A stretch of DNA of 23,287 bases from Gemmataceae bacterium (lineage in GTDB: Bacteria; Planctomycetota; Planctomycetia; Gemmatales; Gemmataceae): NCBI GenBank assembly GCA_020847555.1, contig JADLBT010000394.1:1-23287 (forward strand). The letters are read 5' to 3'. Position numbers and translations under genes: made by a program. Below are positions 1 through 8,568 of this stretch, one piece after another. Each line of letters begins with the position of its first letter. Positions within the stretch are counted from its first letter, which is position 1. The notes beneath the pieces were generated by a model. That model saw nothing but the letters and a program-made list of their open reading frames with translations. It made no database searches and was not told where the DNA came from.

Positions 1-121
1 GGAATGGCTGGACGCCGCTACCCAATCGGCAGCGGAAGGGAGTGCGGCAAGAGCTACGCCCGAAGGGGGCGAACATGGAAAGAAGACTTATTGATATATA
101 TGGAAGGGTACAAGTATTTTT

Positions 122-150
122 CTCGTTCCCAGACTCTGCCTGGAAACGAG
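122..150. repeat. Palindromic repeat, CTCGTTCCCAG family
   Basis: The arms CTCGTTCCCAG (122-132) and CTGGAAACGAG (140-150) are inverted copies with one mismatch, around a 7-base loop. The sequence resembles a short palindrome that I recall as dispersed in many bacterial genomes; only one copy is present here, so dispersal in this genome is inference. It lies at the edge of an AT-rich patch, beyond the end of the DUF1501 gene. Confidence 0.6.
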
Positions 151-200
151 GCGAATAGCGACCTCATGAGTGGTTTATCTGTATGGATGCTACAGGGGCG

Positions 201-258
201 CCTCTCGTGGGTCAGGTGCCGGGAACCTGGCCCACGAGAGGCCACCCGTGGGCTTTGC
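201..258. repeat. Palindromic repeat with CCACCCGTGG tail
   Basis: Arms at 201-217 and 225-241 (starting CCTCTCGTGG) pair over 17 bases with one G-T wobble around a 7-base loop. The flank at 241-258, GCCACCCGTGGGCTTTGC, matches the right end of the palindrome at 7680-7750 with a single difference, so the two elements probably share an origin or an outer module. It could act as a terminator for transcription leaving the DUF1501 gene, though it lies about 150 bases past the stop. Confidence 0.65.
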
Positions 259-396
259 AGGATCCATTGCAGGGGCTCGATCGATGGGCGAGGAAACCCG
301 CAAGCCGTGGTCCGACACGGACCGCTCCGCCGGGCAGGAGCCCGCCCCGTCCCGACTGGAGTGGTGGGTGCTGGTCATCCTGCGCGGCGGGGCAGG

Positions 397-1779
397 TCAG
401 CGGAACAACTCTTCGACCGGGCCAGCATCGGTGAGCGGCTGCGCGCGGCCGTCCGGGCCGGGCAACCGTGTGGCCAGGTCAATGCCCAGGCTGCGATAGA
501 TGGTCGCGGCGACCTCGGCGGGAGCGACCGGCCGGTCCCGCGGCGCCGCGCCCAGACGGTCCGACGAGCCGACCACCTGGCCGCCGCGCACTCCCCCGCC
601 AGCGAAAAGCACCGACCAGACGCCCGGGTGATGGTCGCGCCCGCCGCCCGCGTTCAGCCGCGGCGTGCGCCCGAATTCGCCCATCGCCACGACGAGCGTG
701 TTGCCCAGCAGGCCGCGCTGGCCCAGGTCGTCGAGCAGCGCGGTGTAGGCAGCATCGAACATGGGGCAGAGGGTAGCGGCGTAGTCGTCCAGGGTCGTCG
801 CCAGCGAGCCGCCGTCGGCGTGGCAGTCCCAGGTGAGCTTGTTGAAGACGGTGTCGAACATGTTCACCGTCACCAGCCGTACCCCGTTCTCGACCAGTCG
901 CCGCGCCAGCAGGCACGACTGGCCGAAGGTGTTCCGGCCGTAGCGGGCGCGCACCTCATCACGCTCGGCGGCGAGGTCGAACGCTCGGCGCGCGTGCGAA
1001 CCGAGGAGGGTGCCGAATGCTTGCGTCCGGGCGCTGTCGCCGGGGCTGGCCGCGAGCGTGGCGTCGAGGTCGCGCGCGGCGCCGTCGATGGCGTCGAGCA
1101 GGGCGCGGCGGCTCTGCAGGCGGGCCGGATCCACCCCGCCGGCGACCTGTCCGGCGCGGATGCGGAAGCTGGGCGCCGCCGGGTCGCCGTGCAGGACGAA
1201 CGGCTCGTGGCGGGCGCCGAGGCAGCCTGCCCCCTGGCCGTGGCTGACGTTGACGCCGGTGTTACCGACCGGGGCCGGGAGGACGACGAACGGCGGCACC
1301 TCCGGACGTGCCGGTCCGCGCAGGTGCGACAGCACGGCGCCGTAGTGCGGTTCCTCTCGGTCGCTGCCGCACAGGCGGCCCGTCTGCATCAGCTGGTGCC
1401 CGGTTTCGTGGATCGGGGCGGCGTCGTGGTGGACGGAGCGAACGATCGCGTACCGTTCCGCCATTTGCGCCATCTGCGGGAAGTGCTCGCAGATCTGCAC
1501 GCCGGGCACGCTCGTCTGGACCGGGCGGAACGGTCCGCGAACGTCGGCGGGCGCGGTCGGTTTCAAATCCCAGGTGTCGAGCTGACTCGGGCCGCCGACG
1601 AGGAACAGGAGGATGCAGCTCGCATCGCCCCGCGCGGCGGCGCCGGCCTGCTGCAGCCCGAACCAATCGCCGAGGGAGAGTCCGACAGCGCCGGCGCTCA
1701 GGCCGCCGACGCGCAGGAAGTCGCGCCGCGTCAGACCGTCGCAGAACCGCGGTCCCCGGTTGCCTTCAAAAGTCAGCAT
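397..1779 (-). CDS. DUF1501 domain-containing protein, Tat-exported
   Basis: This 460-residue protein belongs to the DUF1501 family, which is greatly expanded in planctomycetes and has an alkaline-phosphatase/sulfatase-like fold; its substrate is unknown. A twin-arginine signal (TRRDFLRVGG, residues 17-26) followed by an Ala/Gly-rich hydrophobic stretch predicts export in folded form. Family hallmarks visible are the FLVGGPSQLDTWDLKP segment just after the signal, HDAAPIHETGHQLMQTGR, and the late GEFGRTPRLN and GRDHHPG motifs that probably form a metal site. Length is normal for the family. The ATG at 1779 follows GGGAG at a 9-base gap. DUF1501 genes usually follow a DUF1549/DUF1553 cytochrome-type gene; that partner is absent here, and the upstream gene is an unrelated secreted protein. 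A candidate promoter in the 115-base gap suggests separate transcription. Confidence 0.95.
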   Translation of the reverse strand: MLTFEGNRGPRFCDGLTRRDFLRVGGLSAGAVGLSLGDWFGLQQAGAAARGDASCILLFLVGGPSQLDTWDLKPTAPADVRGPFRPVQTSVPGVQICEHFPQMAQMAERYAIVRSVHHDAAPIHETGHQLMQTGRLCGSDREEPHYGAVLSHLRGPARPEVPPFVVLPAPVGNTGVNVSHGQGAGCLGARHEPFVLHGDPAAPSFRIRAGQVAGGVDPARLQSRRALLDAIDGAARDLDATLAASPGDSARTQAFGTLLGSHARRAFDLAAERDEVRARYGRNTFGQSCLLARRLVENGVRLVTVNMFDTVFNKLTWDCHADGGSLATTLDDYAATLCPMFDAAYTALLDDLGQRGLLGNTLVVAMGEFGRTPRLNAGGGRDHHPGVWSVLFAGGGVRGGQVVGSSDRLGAAPRDRPVAPAEVAATIYRSLGIDLATRLPGPDGRAQPLTDAGPVEELFR

Positions 1780-1833
1780 GGCAGTCTTCTCCCTGGGTGG
1801 TCGGGCGCGCCTTCGGGGCTCAATCGTCCCCTT

Positions 1834-1861
1834 ATCCTAACAGGCAAGGATCGGGTTGCAA
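1834..1861 (-). promoter_or_regulatory. Candidate sigma70-type promoter for the DUF1501 gene
   Basis: Reading the minus strand, TTGCAA (1856-1861) is followed after 16 bases by TAGGAT (1834-1839). A TGT directly before the hexamer gives an extended -10. It lies about 55 bases upstream of the start codon. Matches to consensus are 4 of 6 in both boxes, so this is a prediction only. Confidence 0.35.
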
Positions 1862-1894
1862 TCGAATTGCCGCCCGCCCCTGCCCCAGCGCGGG

Positions 1895-2887
<993 letters not shown>

Positions 2888-2993
2888 CCCAGCTTCTCCC
2901 GTCACTCGGTCGTGCCTTCTCCGCCATCTTTGTATGAACGGTACAGGCTTCCGGAGATGGTCCCGGCGGGATCCTTCTCGGCCCCTGCGGTCT

Positions 2994-3022
2994 TTGACGA
3001 CGGGGTCAGCCGTGAATACAGT
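2994..3022 (+). promoter_or_regulatory. Candidate sigma70-type promoter for the winged-helix gene
   Basis: TTGACG (2994-2999) and TACAGT (3017-3022) are separated by exactly 17 bases, matching the consensus boxes at 5 of 6 and 4 of 6 positions. The predicted start lies about 90 bases before the ATG at 3122, inside the divergent spacer 2888-3121, which otherwise shows no repeat or RNA gene. Confidence 0.45.
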
Positions 3023-3121
3023 GCTAGAGCAGGTTCGCGACCGAGGCATCAGCCGCTCTCTCCCGGCGGCAAACCCGGTCCGCGGCGTCCCCCGTTTCCG
3101 CACTATCAGGAAGGATGCGCG

Positions 3122-3823
3122 ATGACCCAGCTCGTCGAAACCAACGTCACGGAAACGTCTTCTGACACGGATCTGGTGGCCGCCGTCCGTCGGGTGCTGG
3201 AGGCGAGCCCCGAACCGCTGACCGTCTCGAAGGTCCGGTCGGCCCTCCCGAGCGCCTTCCGCGCAGTGAGCGTCGAGGCGCTCGCCGAGGTACTCGGCCG
3301 GCAGGTGGCGGCCAGCGTGCTCGTGCAATACCCGAAATATCGCAGCGCGCAGGATCGGTTCTGGGACCGGCCGATGCGCGTCCATGTGACCCACCTGCTC
3401 CAGGTCGCCCTCGCCGAGCAACCGCTGGCGGCGTCCGAGCTGCGTCGCAAGCTGCCGGACTATGCCAAGACGCAGGCCGAGGCGGTTCTCGAAGAGGAGG
3501 TCGCTCAGGGCCGACTGTTCCGCCACCCGCCGGCCAATGCCCGCAGCGGACCGCGCTTCGGCGCCATGGCCCCCGACCCGCGGACCTTCCTGCGCACCGA
3601 GCTGAACGCCCTGTTCGGCCGACTGGCACGGCTCGGGTTCGGGATCCCCCAGCTGCGCGAAGCCGCCCTGGAGGTGCTGCACGACGAGGAGTGGGCTCCG
3701 ACACCCGAGCCGGAGCCGGCGGCCATCCCGGAACCGACGCCTACCGCGTCCGCCCGTCCCGACCAGCCGGAACCCGACCGGCCCGCCGTGGAACCGATGA
3801 CGCAACCGTCTCCGAGCGCCTGA
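3122..3823 (+). CDS. Double winged-helix-like protein with Pro/Glu-rich tail
   Basis: This 233-residue protein is not one I can name. Two segments look like winged-helix modules: about 18-80 (helices around VRRVLEASPEPLTVSKVRSAL, ending in a basic/aromatic wing) and about 85-150 (HLLQVALAEQPLAASELRRKL through RLFRHPP). A third helical segment follows at 153-190, and the tail from 191 is low-complexity Pro/Glu/Thr repeats. The arrangement suggests a cytoplasmic DNA-binding or protein-docking factor; there is no signal or membrane segment. The ATG at 3122 has AGGAAGGA about six bases upstream; the same frame is open far upstream but there it is antisense to the secreted protein gene. The protein at 10116-10910 has a comparable two-module design. 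Function is inference only. Confidence 0.8.
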   Translation: MTQLVETNVTETSSDTDLVAAVRRVLEASPEPLTVSKVRSALPSAFRAVSVEALAEVLGRQVAASVLVQYPKYRSAQDRFWDRPMRVHVTHLLQVALAEQPLAASELRRKLPDYAKTQAEAVLEEEVAQGRLFRHPPANARSGPRFGAMAPDPRTFLRTELNALFGRLARLGFGIPQLREAALEVLHDEEWAPTPEPEPAAIPEPTPTASARPDQPEPDRPAVEPMTQPSPSA

Positions 3824-3887
3824 TCATTCCCGCGGCCGACCCGCGCGACGGGCGCGCGGGCTGGCCGCCCTGTTGCAGGAGGACACC

Positions 3888-4517
3888 ATGCGACCGCGCA
3901 CCATTCTCGCCGGCCTGGTCCTGGCTCTGGTCCCCTGGGGCGCCGCCACCGGCGACCCGGCCAATGAGTTCTTCAACGGCAAGGATCTGACCGGCTGGGA
4001 GGGGTTGAAGGAGTACTGGCAGGTCAAGGACGGCGCCCTCGTCGGCACCACGCCACCGCCGAAGGGGCTGTCGTTCAACACCTTCCTGTGCAGCAAGCGC
4101 AAGTACGGCGACTTCGAGCTGCAGTTCCAGATCCGCCTCAAGAACGGGGTCGGCAACAGCGGTGTGCAGATCCGCAGCGAGATCTTCGACGCCAAGAAGT
4201 TCGCCGTCCGGGGTCCGCAGTGCGACATCGGCGGCGGGTTCTGGGGCAGCCTGTACGGCGAGCACTTCGGCGGCATGATGAGGGCCGCCCCGGCGGACAA
4301 GGTCGGGAAGGTTCTGAAAAAGGCCGACTTCAACGACTACTACATCCGCTGCGTCGGCAAGCACGTAACGATCCGCATCAACGGCGTCACGACAGTCGAT
4401 GAGGACTTCGCGAAGATGCCGGCCGAAGGTATCATCGCCTGGCAACTCCACCAGGGGCCGCCGATGGAAGTCACCTTCCGCAACATCCGGTTCAGCGATC
4501 TGGGCAGGAAGAAGTAA
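3888..4517 (+). CDS. DUF1080 (3-keto-disaccharide hydrolase-like) secreted protein
   Basis: The 209-residue product is a secreted DUF1080 protein, a concanavalin-like beta-sandwich family abundant in planctomycetes; some members hydrolyse 3-keto-glycosides. Residues 1-21 are a signal peptide. The family motif FNGKDLTGW is at 29-37, followed by YWQVKDGALVG, the core strand DFELQFQIRL, and NSGVQIRSE; the C-terminal strand reads MEVTFRNIRFSDL. Length is typical of a single-domain member. I chose the ATG at 3888, which has CAGGAGGA five bases upstream, over a TTG at 3873. It follows the winged-helix gene by 64 bases and may be cotranscribed. A large palindrome follows the stop codon and probably ends transcription from both sides, since the next gene is convergent. 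The substrate cannot be read from the sequence. Confidence 0.93.
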   Translation: MRPRTILAGLVLALVPWGAATGDPANEFFNGKDLTGWEGLKEYWQVKDGALVGTTPPPKGLSFNTFLCSKRKYGDFELQFQIRLKNGVGNSGVQIRSEIFDAKKFAVRGPQCDIGGGFWGSLYGEHFGGMMRAAPADKVGKVLKKADFNDYYIRCVGKHVTIRINGVTTVDEDFAKMPAEGIIAWQLHQGPPMEVTFRNIRFSDLGRKK

Positions 4518-4530
4518 CGCGCTGCTCAGC

Positions 4531-4609
4531 CCAGCGCTGTCCGAGCCCGCAGCGTCAGTGAGGAACGAGACACTCCCCTCGCTGACGCTGCGGGCTCGGA
4601 CAGCGCTGG
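4531..4609. repeat. Large palindrome, CGAGCCCG-AGCGT family copy 1
   Basis: Arms at 4531-4563 and 4577-4609 pair over 33 bases with a single wobble around a 13-base loop. The inner part contains CCGAGCCCGCAGCGTCAG, related to the palindromes at 7084-7142 and 19891-19942; the outer ten bases (CCAGCGCTGT) are unique to this copy. It fills the gap between two convergent genes, so it could serve as a bidirectional terminator although it lacks a U-tract. Confidence 0.85.
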
Positions 4610-4622
4610 TCCGCGCGAGGGA

Positions 4623-6668
4623 TCACTCCGGGTAATACTTCTCCACCAACCGCGAGTCCGGCTGCGTCAGCAGGCTCACGCCTACCCCCAGAATCAGCGA
4701 CGCGAGCAGTCCCCAGACCAGCGTATCGACGCCACCGGCGAACAACGGCTGGAACGGGTCGTGGCGGTGCTCGCCCCAGCCCGGGATCCAGCTCAGGTTC
4801 TCCTGGAGCCAGCGCGCCGTGTCCGGCTCCATCGGCGCCGGCACGTCCGACTGACCTCGGGCCACGGCTTCCCGCGCCTCCTGATAATCGGTCAGCGCCT
4901 GCCGGCTCCCGCTGTCGAGCCACCCGAGGACGTACAGCGACACCACCGCCAGGAACCCGCCGAGCATGGCGGCGATCACCCCGGCCCGCGTCGCCCGCCG
5001 CCAGTACAGCGTCAGCAGCATCGGGATCAGGAACGAGCACCCCAGCCCGCTCCCGGTGAAGACGATGATGTATTGCAGGAACCGCGGTGGGTTCAGCGCC
5101 CCGAGCATCACGATCACGCCGACCGTGCCCGTGACGATGTAGCTGCCGACCTTGATGGTGCGGTCGGACACCTTCGGATTCAGAACGCGCTGGTAGATGT
5201 CGCGGACCAGGCTGGAACTGATCATCAGCAGGAACGCCGCCACCGTGGACATGATGGCCGCGTACGGGGCCGCGAGCAGCAGTCCGGCCACGAGCGGGTG
5301 CGCCAGGTGGCGCGTCATCGCCGGCATGATACGGTCCGGCTCGCCGAGCGCCTCGTTGCCGGCCTCGCGCAAGAACTCGGTCGGGAAGATGGCCCGGGCG
5401 CAGTCGAAGATGACCAGCAGCGACAGGTACGTCAGGATGAAGTATCCGCAGATCAGGAGCAGAGCCCGGCGGACGCTGGGCGAGTCCCGGAACGACATCA
5501 GCCGCACCATCCCGCTCGGCTGGCCCGGCGACATGAGCGACCACATCAGGAAGAACGAGAACGCCATCCCCAGCGGCAGGTAGTTGCCCGGCCCCGGACC
5601 GTAGACCAGGTCCGGATCCTGCTTCAGCAAGCGCTCCGTGGCGGCGGCCAGGCCGTGCAGTTCTTCCTTGACCACCACCGCCTGAGCCTTTTGGCCCGGC
5701 GGGGCCGGGGCCAGCCGCTCGACGGTGACCGGCTCAACCGCCTGGACGGCCAGCACCGCCATCACGATCACGCCCGCGAGCATGACGAGCCCTTCGAGGA
5801 CGTCGGTCCAGGTGACCGCCCAGAACCCGCCGTAGGTCGTGTACGCCACCACCGTCAGCGCGAAGACGATCAGCCCGAGCAGGTAGCCCTTATCGACCGG
5901 GCCGGCGACCGGCAGGTCCACCCGCTGCTCCGGAAAGCTGACGCGCCGGGCGAGCGGCCGCTCGGCCTCGCCCTTGCGCTGGACGAGCAGATGCACCATC
6001 ACATGATCGGGTTCGTTCGCCGGCCGCGGTTCCGTCCGCACCACCCGGTAGGCGGCGTCTGCGTGCGGCAGCGAGGCGGTTTGCGTCACCGTCTGCCCGT
6101 CGATCAGGCGGAAGCGGACGTGCAGGCGCTTCTCCTTCGCATCGATCTCGGTGCGCTCGACCTGCCCCTGCGCCGGCGGCAGCCGCAGCGCCTCCTGCAT
6201 GACGAGGGCGCCGGCCTTGAACTGGGCGACCAGGTTCACCGTCAGCAGGACGAGGATGAGGATCGTGGACAGGATCCCCAGCCCTGGGCTCTCGAATCGG
6301 TCGCGCAGCACGTCCGGGACGGTGACGGCGCCGGACAGGCGGGCCACCTGGTTGATGCGCTTGCCCATCAGGGCCATCGTCATGAGCGGCACGACCATGT
6401 AGCTGGCGATCCAGATCGCCATCACCCAGCCGTTGGTGTAGATGAGCGACGGGAACCCCATGAACGTGCCGCCGCTGATGGCGGTCGCCGCCACCGTCAG
6501 GGCCAGCACCCACGGTCCGAGCCCGCGGTTGCCGAGGAAGTACTCCTTGACGAAGCTGCCGCGGCTCAGGTAGCGGTGCGCGAAGACGCCGAGGGCCGCC
6601 ACCCCGACCAGGTAGCAGCCGAACGCGACGAGCACCTGGGCGCTCTCGGCGGACAGCTCAATGCCCAT
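4623..6668 (-). CDS. Sodium:solute symporter family protein (PanF-like) with insertions
   Basis: This 681-residue polytopic membrane protein belongs to the sodium:solute symporter (SSF) family. Visible hallmarks are EYFLGNRGLGPWVLALTVAA (42-61), the TVPDVLRDRFESP loop (116-128), AQFKAGALVMQ (148-158), the signature YTTYGGFWAVTWTDVLEG (276-293) and SPGQPSGMVRLMSFRD (380-395). PanF of E. coli is about 480 residues; the excess here lies in a beta-rich insertion at about 165-258, a second at about 312-360 and an enlarged loop near the C-terminus (about 590-650). By SSF topology the first two loops should face the periplasm (inference). The preceding small gene is a YhdT/DUF997 homologue overlapping by 11 bases, the arrangement found with pantothenate permease genes, so pantothenate or another organic anion is the likely substrate. 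A few family members carry other substrates, so I leave the symbol blank. Confidence 0.93.
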   Translation of the reverse strand: MGIELSAESAQVLVAFGCYLVGVAALGVFAHRYLSRGSFVKEYFLGNRGLGPWVLALTVAATAISGGTFMGFPSLIYTNGWVMAIWIASYMVVPLMTMALMGKRINQVARLSGAVTVPDVLRDRFESPGLGILSTILILVLLTVNLVAQFKAGALVMQEALRLPPAQGQVERTEIDAKEKRLHVRFRLIDGQTVTQTASLPHADAAYRVVRTEPRPANEPDHVMVHLLVQRKGEAERPLARRVSFPEQRVDLPVAGPVDKGYLLGLIVFALTVVAYTTYGGFWAVTWTDVLEGLVMLAGVIVMAVLAVQAVEPVTVERLAPAPPGQKAQAVVVKEELHGLAAATERLLKQDPDLVYGPGPGNYLPLGMAFSFFLMWSLMSPGQPSGMVRLMSFRDSPSVRRALLLICGYFILTYLSLLVIFDCARAIFPTEFLREAGNEALGEPDRIMPAMTRHLAHPLVAGLLLAAPYAAIMSTVAAFLLMISSSLVRDIYQRVLNPKVSDRTIKVGSYIVTGTVGVIVMLGALNPPRFLQYIIVFTGSGLGCSFLIPMLLTLYWRRATRAGVIAAMLGGFLAVVSLYVLGWLDSGSRQALTDYQEAREAVARGQSDVPAPMEPDTARWLQENLSWIPGWGEHRHDPFQPLFAGGVDTLVWGLLASLILGVGVSLLTQPDSRLVEKYYPE

Positions 6669-7011
6669 GCGATCCTCCTTCCGCGGCGGGTTCGTCGGCC
6701 TCGGCGCCGAGGTCGTCGTCCCTCATGCCGAGGCAGAAGCCGACGGTAAAGGCGGAGCAGAGCAGCCACGGGACGAGGATACCGATGAACACCCAGTCGG
6801 GGATCCCGAAGAAGTGCTGAAAGTTCGCGGGGGTGCGCTGGACCGCCAGCCCCTCTTGCAGCGCCCAGCTGTCCGGCTCGTGCTGATATCCGCGCAGCCA
6901 GCAGTAGCCAACGGTCCACGTCAGCGCGAGCAGCCAGATCGCGCCGATGAGGACGGCCTCGCGGCGCGCATTCCGGTACAGCCTGGCCGAGGGCTTGATC
7001 TCCTCCGGCAT
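6658..7011 (-). CDS. YhdT/DUF997 family small membrane protein
   Basis: The 117-residue product has two membrane helices, about 18-39 and 69-96, separated by a hydrophilic loop, and a charged C-terminus (MRDDDLGAEADEPAAEG). The pattern, with NARREA before the first helix, GIPDWVFIGILVPW in the second and RDDDLG after it, fits DUF997 (YhdT), whose gene sits before panF in many bacteria. It is probably an accessory subunit of the symporter encoded next, with which it overlaps by 11 bases, implying translational coupling. I prefer the ATG at 7011 to the GTG at 7014, because AAGGAG lies five bases before the ATG and only two before the GTG. The protein is longer than E. coli YhdT (about 80 residues), mostly through the central loop and tail. 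Confidence 0.85.
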   Translation of the reverse strand: MPEEIKPSARLYRNARREAVLIGAIWLLALTWTVGYCWLRGYQHEPDSWALQEGLAVQRTPANFQHFFGIPDWVFIGILVPWLLCSAFTVGFCLGMRDDDLGAEADEPAAEGGSHGH

Positions 7012-7083
7012 CACAGCTCCTTGAAAAGATCGGCGGCGGCGACCGGGGGAGTGTACGCACGGAAGGCGTCAGGGGACAGAGGG

Positions 7084-7142
7084 CCGAGCCCGAAGCGTAA
7101 GCGAGGGATGGAGTTTCGGCCTCGCTTACGCTTCGGGCTCGG
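7084..7142. repeat. Palindrome, CGAGCCCG-AGCGT family copy 2
   Basis: Perfect inverted arms of 23 bases (7084-7106 and 7120-7142), beginning CCGAGCCCGAAGCGTAAGCG, flank a 13-base loop. It lies between divergently transcribed genes (symporter unit and Dabb gene), where a terminator would not be needed for either, which argues for a mobile or structural repeat rather than a gene-specific terminator. Confidence 0.88.
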
Positions 7143-7224
7143 ACGCCGCCCACTGCCCACTGGCCACCGACCCCTGTACTCTATCGGCAGGGTTTCCCGA
7201 GGAACCATCTCTGGGAGGTACAGT

Positions 7225-7665
7225 ATGATTCGCAGGATCGCGGGGCTGGCCGTGGCGGCCGTGGCCGTGGCGCTGGTCGCCTTCGGCGGGACGGCGGACG
7301 CCGGAAGCGAGCAGGGCGACAAGAAGAAGGTCCAGAAGCAGAAGCGAGCCGAGTACGTCCACACCGTCTTCTTCTACCTCAAGAAGGACGCGCCGGCCGG
7401 CGAGGTCGAGGCGCTCATCAAGGACACCCACAAGCTGCTCGGCAAGATTCCGAGTGTTCGCGGCCTGTGGGTCGGGCGGCCGGCCGCGAAGTCCACGCCG
7501 AAGTTCGCGCTGACCGACTACCAGGTCGGACTGCTCGTGTTCTTCGACGACTACAGCGGGCTGCAGACGTACCTCGACCACCCGCTGCACACCGAGTACC
7601 TGGAGAAGCACGGCAAGTACTGGGACAAGGTGCCGGTCTACGACTTCGCCAACCAGAAGAAGTGA
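7225..7665 (+). CDS. Dabb (stress-responsive alpha/beta-barrel) domain protein, exported
   Basis: The 146-residue product has a signal peptide (about 1-26, ending in GGTADAG), a lysine-rich linker (32-41) and a Dabb domain from about 43 to the end. The domain opens with the typical YVHTVFFYLKKDAP strand and ends with the helix-strand segment LQTYLDHPLHTEYLEKHGKYW followed by VPVYDF, which fits the ferredoxin-like dimeric barrel of the family. Dabb proteins include polyketide cyclases and stress-induced proteins of unknown role; exported versions are common in planctomycetes. The ATG at 7225 has GGGAGG seven bases upstream. No catalytic assignment is possible. A large palindrome begins 15 bases after the stop. 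Confidence 0.9.
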   Translation: MIRRIAGLAVAAVAVALVAFGGTADAGSEQGDKKKVQKQKRAEYVHTVFFYLKKDAPAGEVEALIKDTHKLLGKIPSVRGLWVGRPAAKSTPKFALTDYQVGLLVFFDDYSGLQTYLDHPLHTEYLEKHGKYWDKVPVYDFANQKK

Positions 7666-7679
7666 CCGCAAGGTTTCCC

Positions 7680-7750
7680 AAAGCCCACGGGCGGCGTCCC
7701 GTGGGGGAAGTGCTGAAGACTTCCCCCACGGGGCGCCACCCGTGGACTTT
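7680..7750. repeat. Large palindrome after the Dabb gene
   Basis: Arms of 32 bases at 7680-7711 and 7719-7750 pair throughout, with three wobble pairs and a 7-base loop (GCTGAAG). It starts 15 bases after the stop codon of the Dabb gene and could end its transcription. Its right end (GCCACCCGTGGACTTTGC) reappears at 241-258 with one change, showing that it is a dispersed element. Confidence 0.87.
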
Positions 7751-7850
7751 GCCAGACCCTCTTCTCTCACCCCGTCGCTGGCGAAGTCCATAGAATGAAG
7801 AGAAACCGGTCGCCGCTGCGCCCGGGGTCTGGGCCAGGCCGGGGTCAACC

Positions 7851-8471
7851 ATGCAACCACGCACGATCGCCATTCTGGTTGGAGCCATCCTGCTCGTGGC
7901 CGTCGGGCTGCGCGTGTTCGTCTACGACTCGGCGCTGCTCCCCGTCAGCGAGGAGGTTATCCTCAAGCAGGCCACGCAGGTGACGGTCAAGTACACCCTG
8001 CCCCACCAACCCGATCCGAAGAAGGGTCCTATCCTCAAGGAGAAGCCCTTGCTCGTCGATCGGGCGGAAGACCTCCAGGCTCTTCTGGCGACTCTGACGG
8101 TGCGGCGCGGGCAGTACCACGACGACCCGGGGATGAAGTGGCCCGTCGCCGGTTGGGCCGCGCCGCCCCCGGCGGTCGTTTTCCGGATGCCTGACGGCAA
8201 GGAGATAACGCTCACCTTCGAGCGAGAGAATTACGTGCGGAGCAGCCAGAACGATTGGGGGTCGGAGGTGGACCCGCGCTTTTACGAGAAGGTGCGCGAA
8301 CTCGTCTCCCGCGCCGAGAAGCGGCCGATCGATCTGCTCCAGCAACAGCCCGGTGCGATCAAATTTGACGGCGGACCGCTGCGCCCCGGGCAGTGGCCGC
8401 CCGGCGTGGCCCCGCCGCCCGGTGCGGTCGATCCGCTGGCGCCGGGAGGGGTGCCCGCCCCCGGCAACTGA
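7851..8471 (+). CDS. Membrane-anchored hypothetical protein
   Basis: I do not recognise this 206-residue protein. It has one N-terminal helix (about 4-24) that can act as an uncleaved anchor or signal, followed by an extracytoplasmic part. Residues 30-150 alternate strands and helices with recognisable segments such as [21 protein letters not shown]-like [28 protein letters not shown] and [14 protein letters not shown]. The last 50 residues are rich in Pro and Gly and probably disordered. The start is the ATG at 7851; the upstream sequence has no clear ribosome site (GGGGT at best), so the start is less certain than for its neighbours. The S1-domain gene follows after 97 bases and may be in the same transcript. 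Nothing points to a particular function. Confidence 0.75.
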   Translation: MQPRTIAILVGAILLVAVGLRVFVYDSALLPVSEEVILKQATQVTVKYTLPHQPDPKKGPILKEKPLLVDRAEDLQALLATLTVRRGQYHDDPGMKWPVAGWAAPPPAVVFRMPDGKEITLTFERENYVRSSQNDWGSEVDPRFYEKVRELVSRAEKRPIDLLQQQPGAIKFDGGPLRPGQWPPGVAPPPGAVDPLAPGGVPAPGN

Positions 8472-8568
8472 CGCCCGCCCCCACAGACCAGCGTTGGCAA
8501 CCGAGTGGATGCAGCAGTCCGGAGACGCGAGAGGTTCCTGCCGGCCTGCCGACAGTCGAGGTATCATC

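Larger units (their letters stand above)
1..396. other. Gene-poor left edge with two palindromes
   Basis: I see no complete gene here. Reading frame 2 is open from the left edge to a TGA at 92-94 and could be the last 30 or so codons of an upstream plus-strand gene, but the peptide is not recognisable. A short AT-rich patch follows (about 86-122), unlike the GC-rich surroundings. Two palindromes lie at 122-150 and 201-241 and are listed separately. The stretch 260-396 separates these from the stop codon of the minus-strand DUF1501 gene and shows nothing I can name. Confidence 0.5.

Noticed and set aside
170..499. Small plus-strand open frame in the left-edge spacer
   Set aside because: It runs through the palindrome at 201-241 and into the end of the DUF1501 gene on the other strand, has no ribosome site and no recognisable motif.
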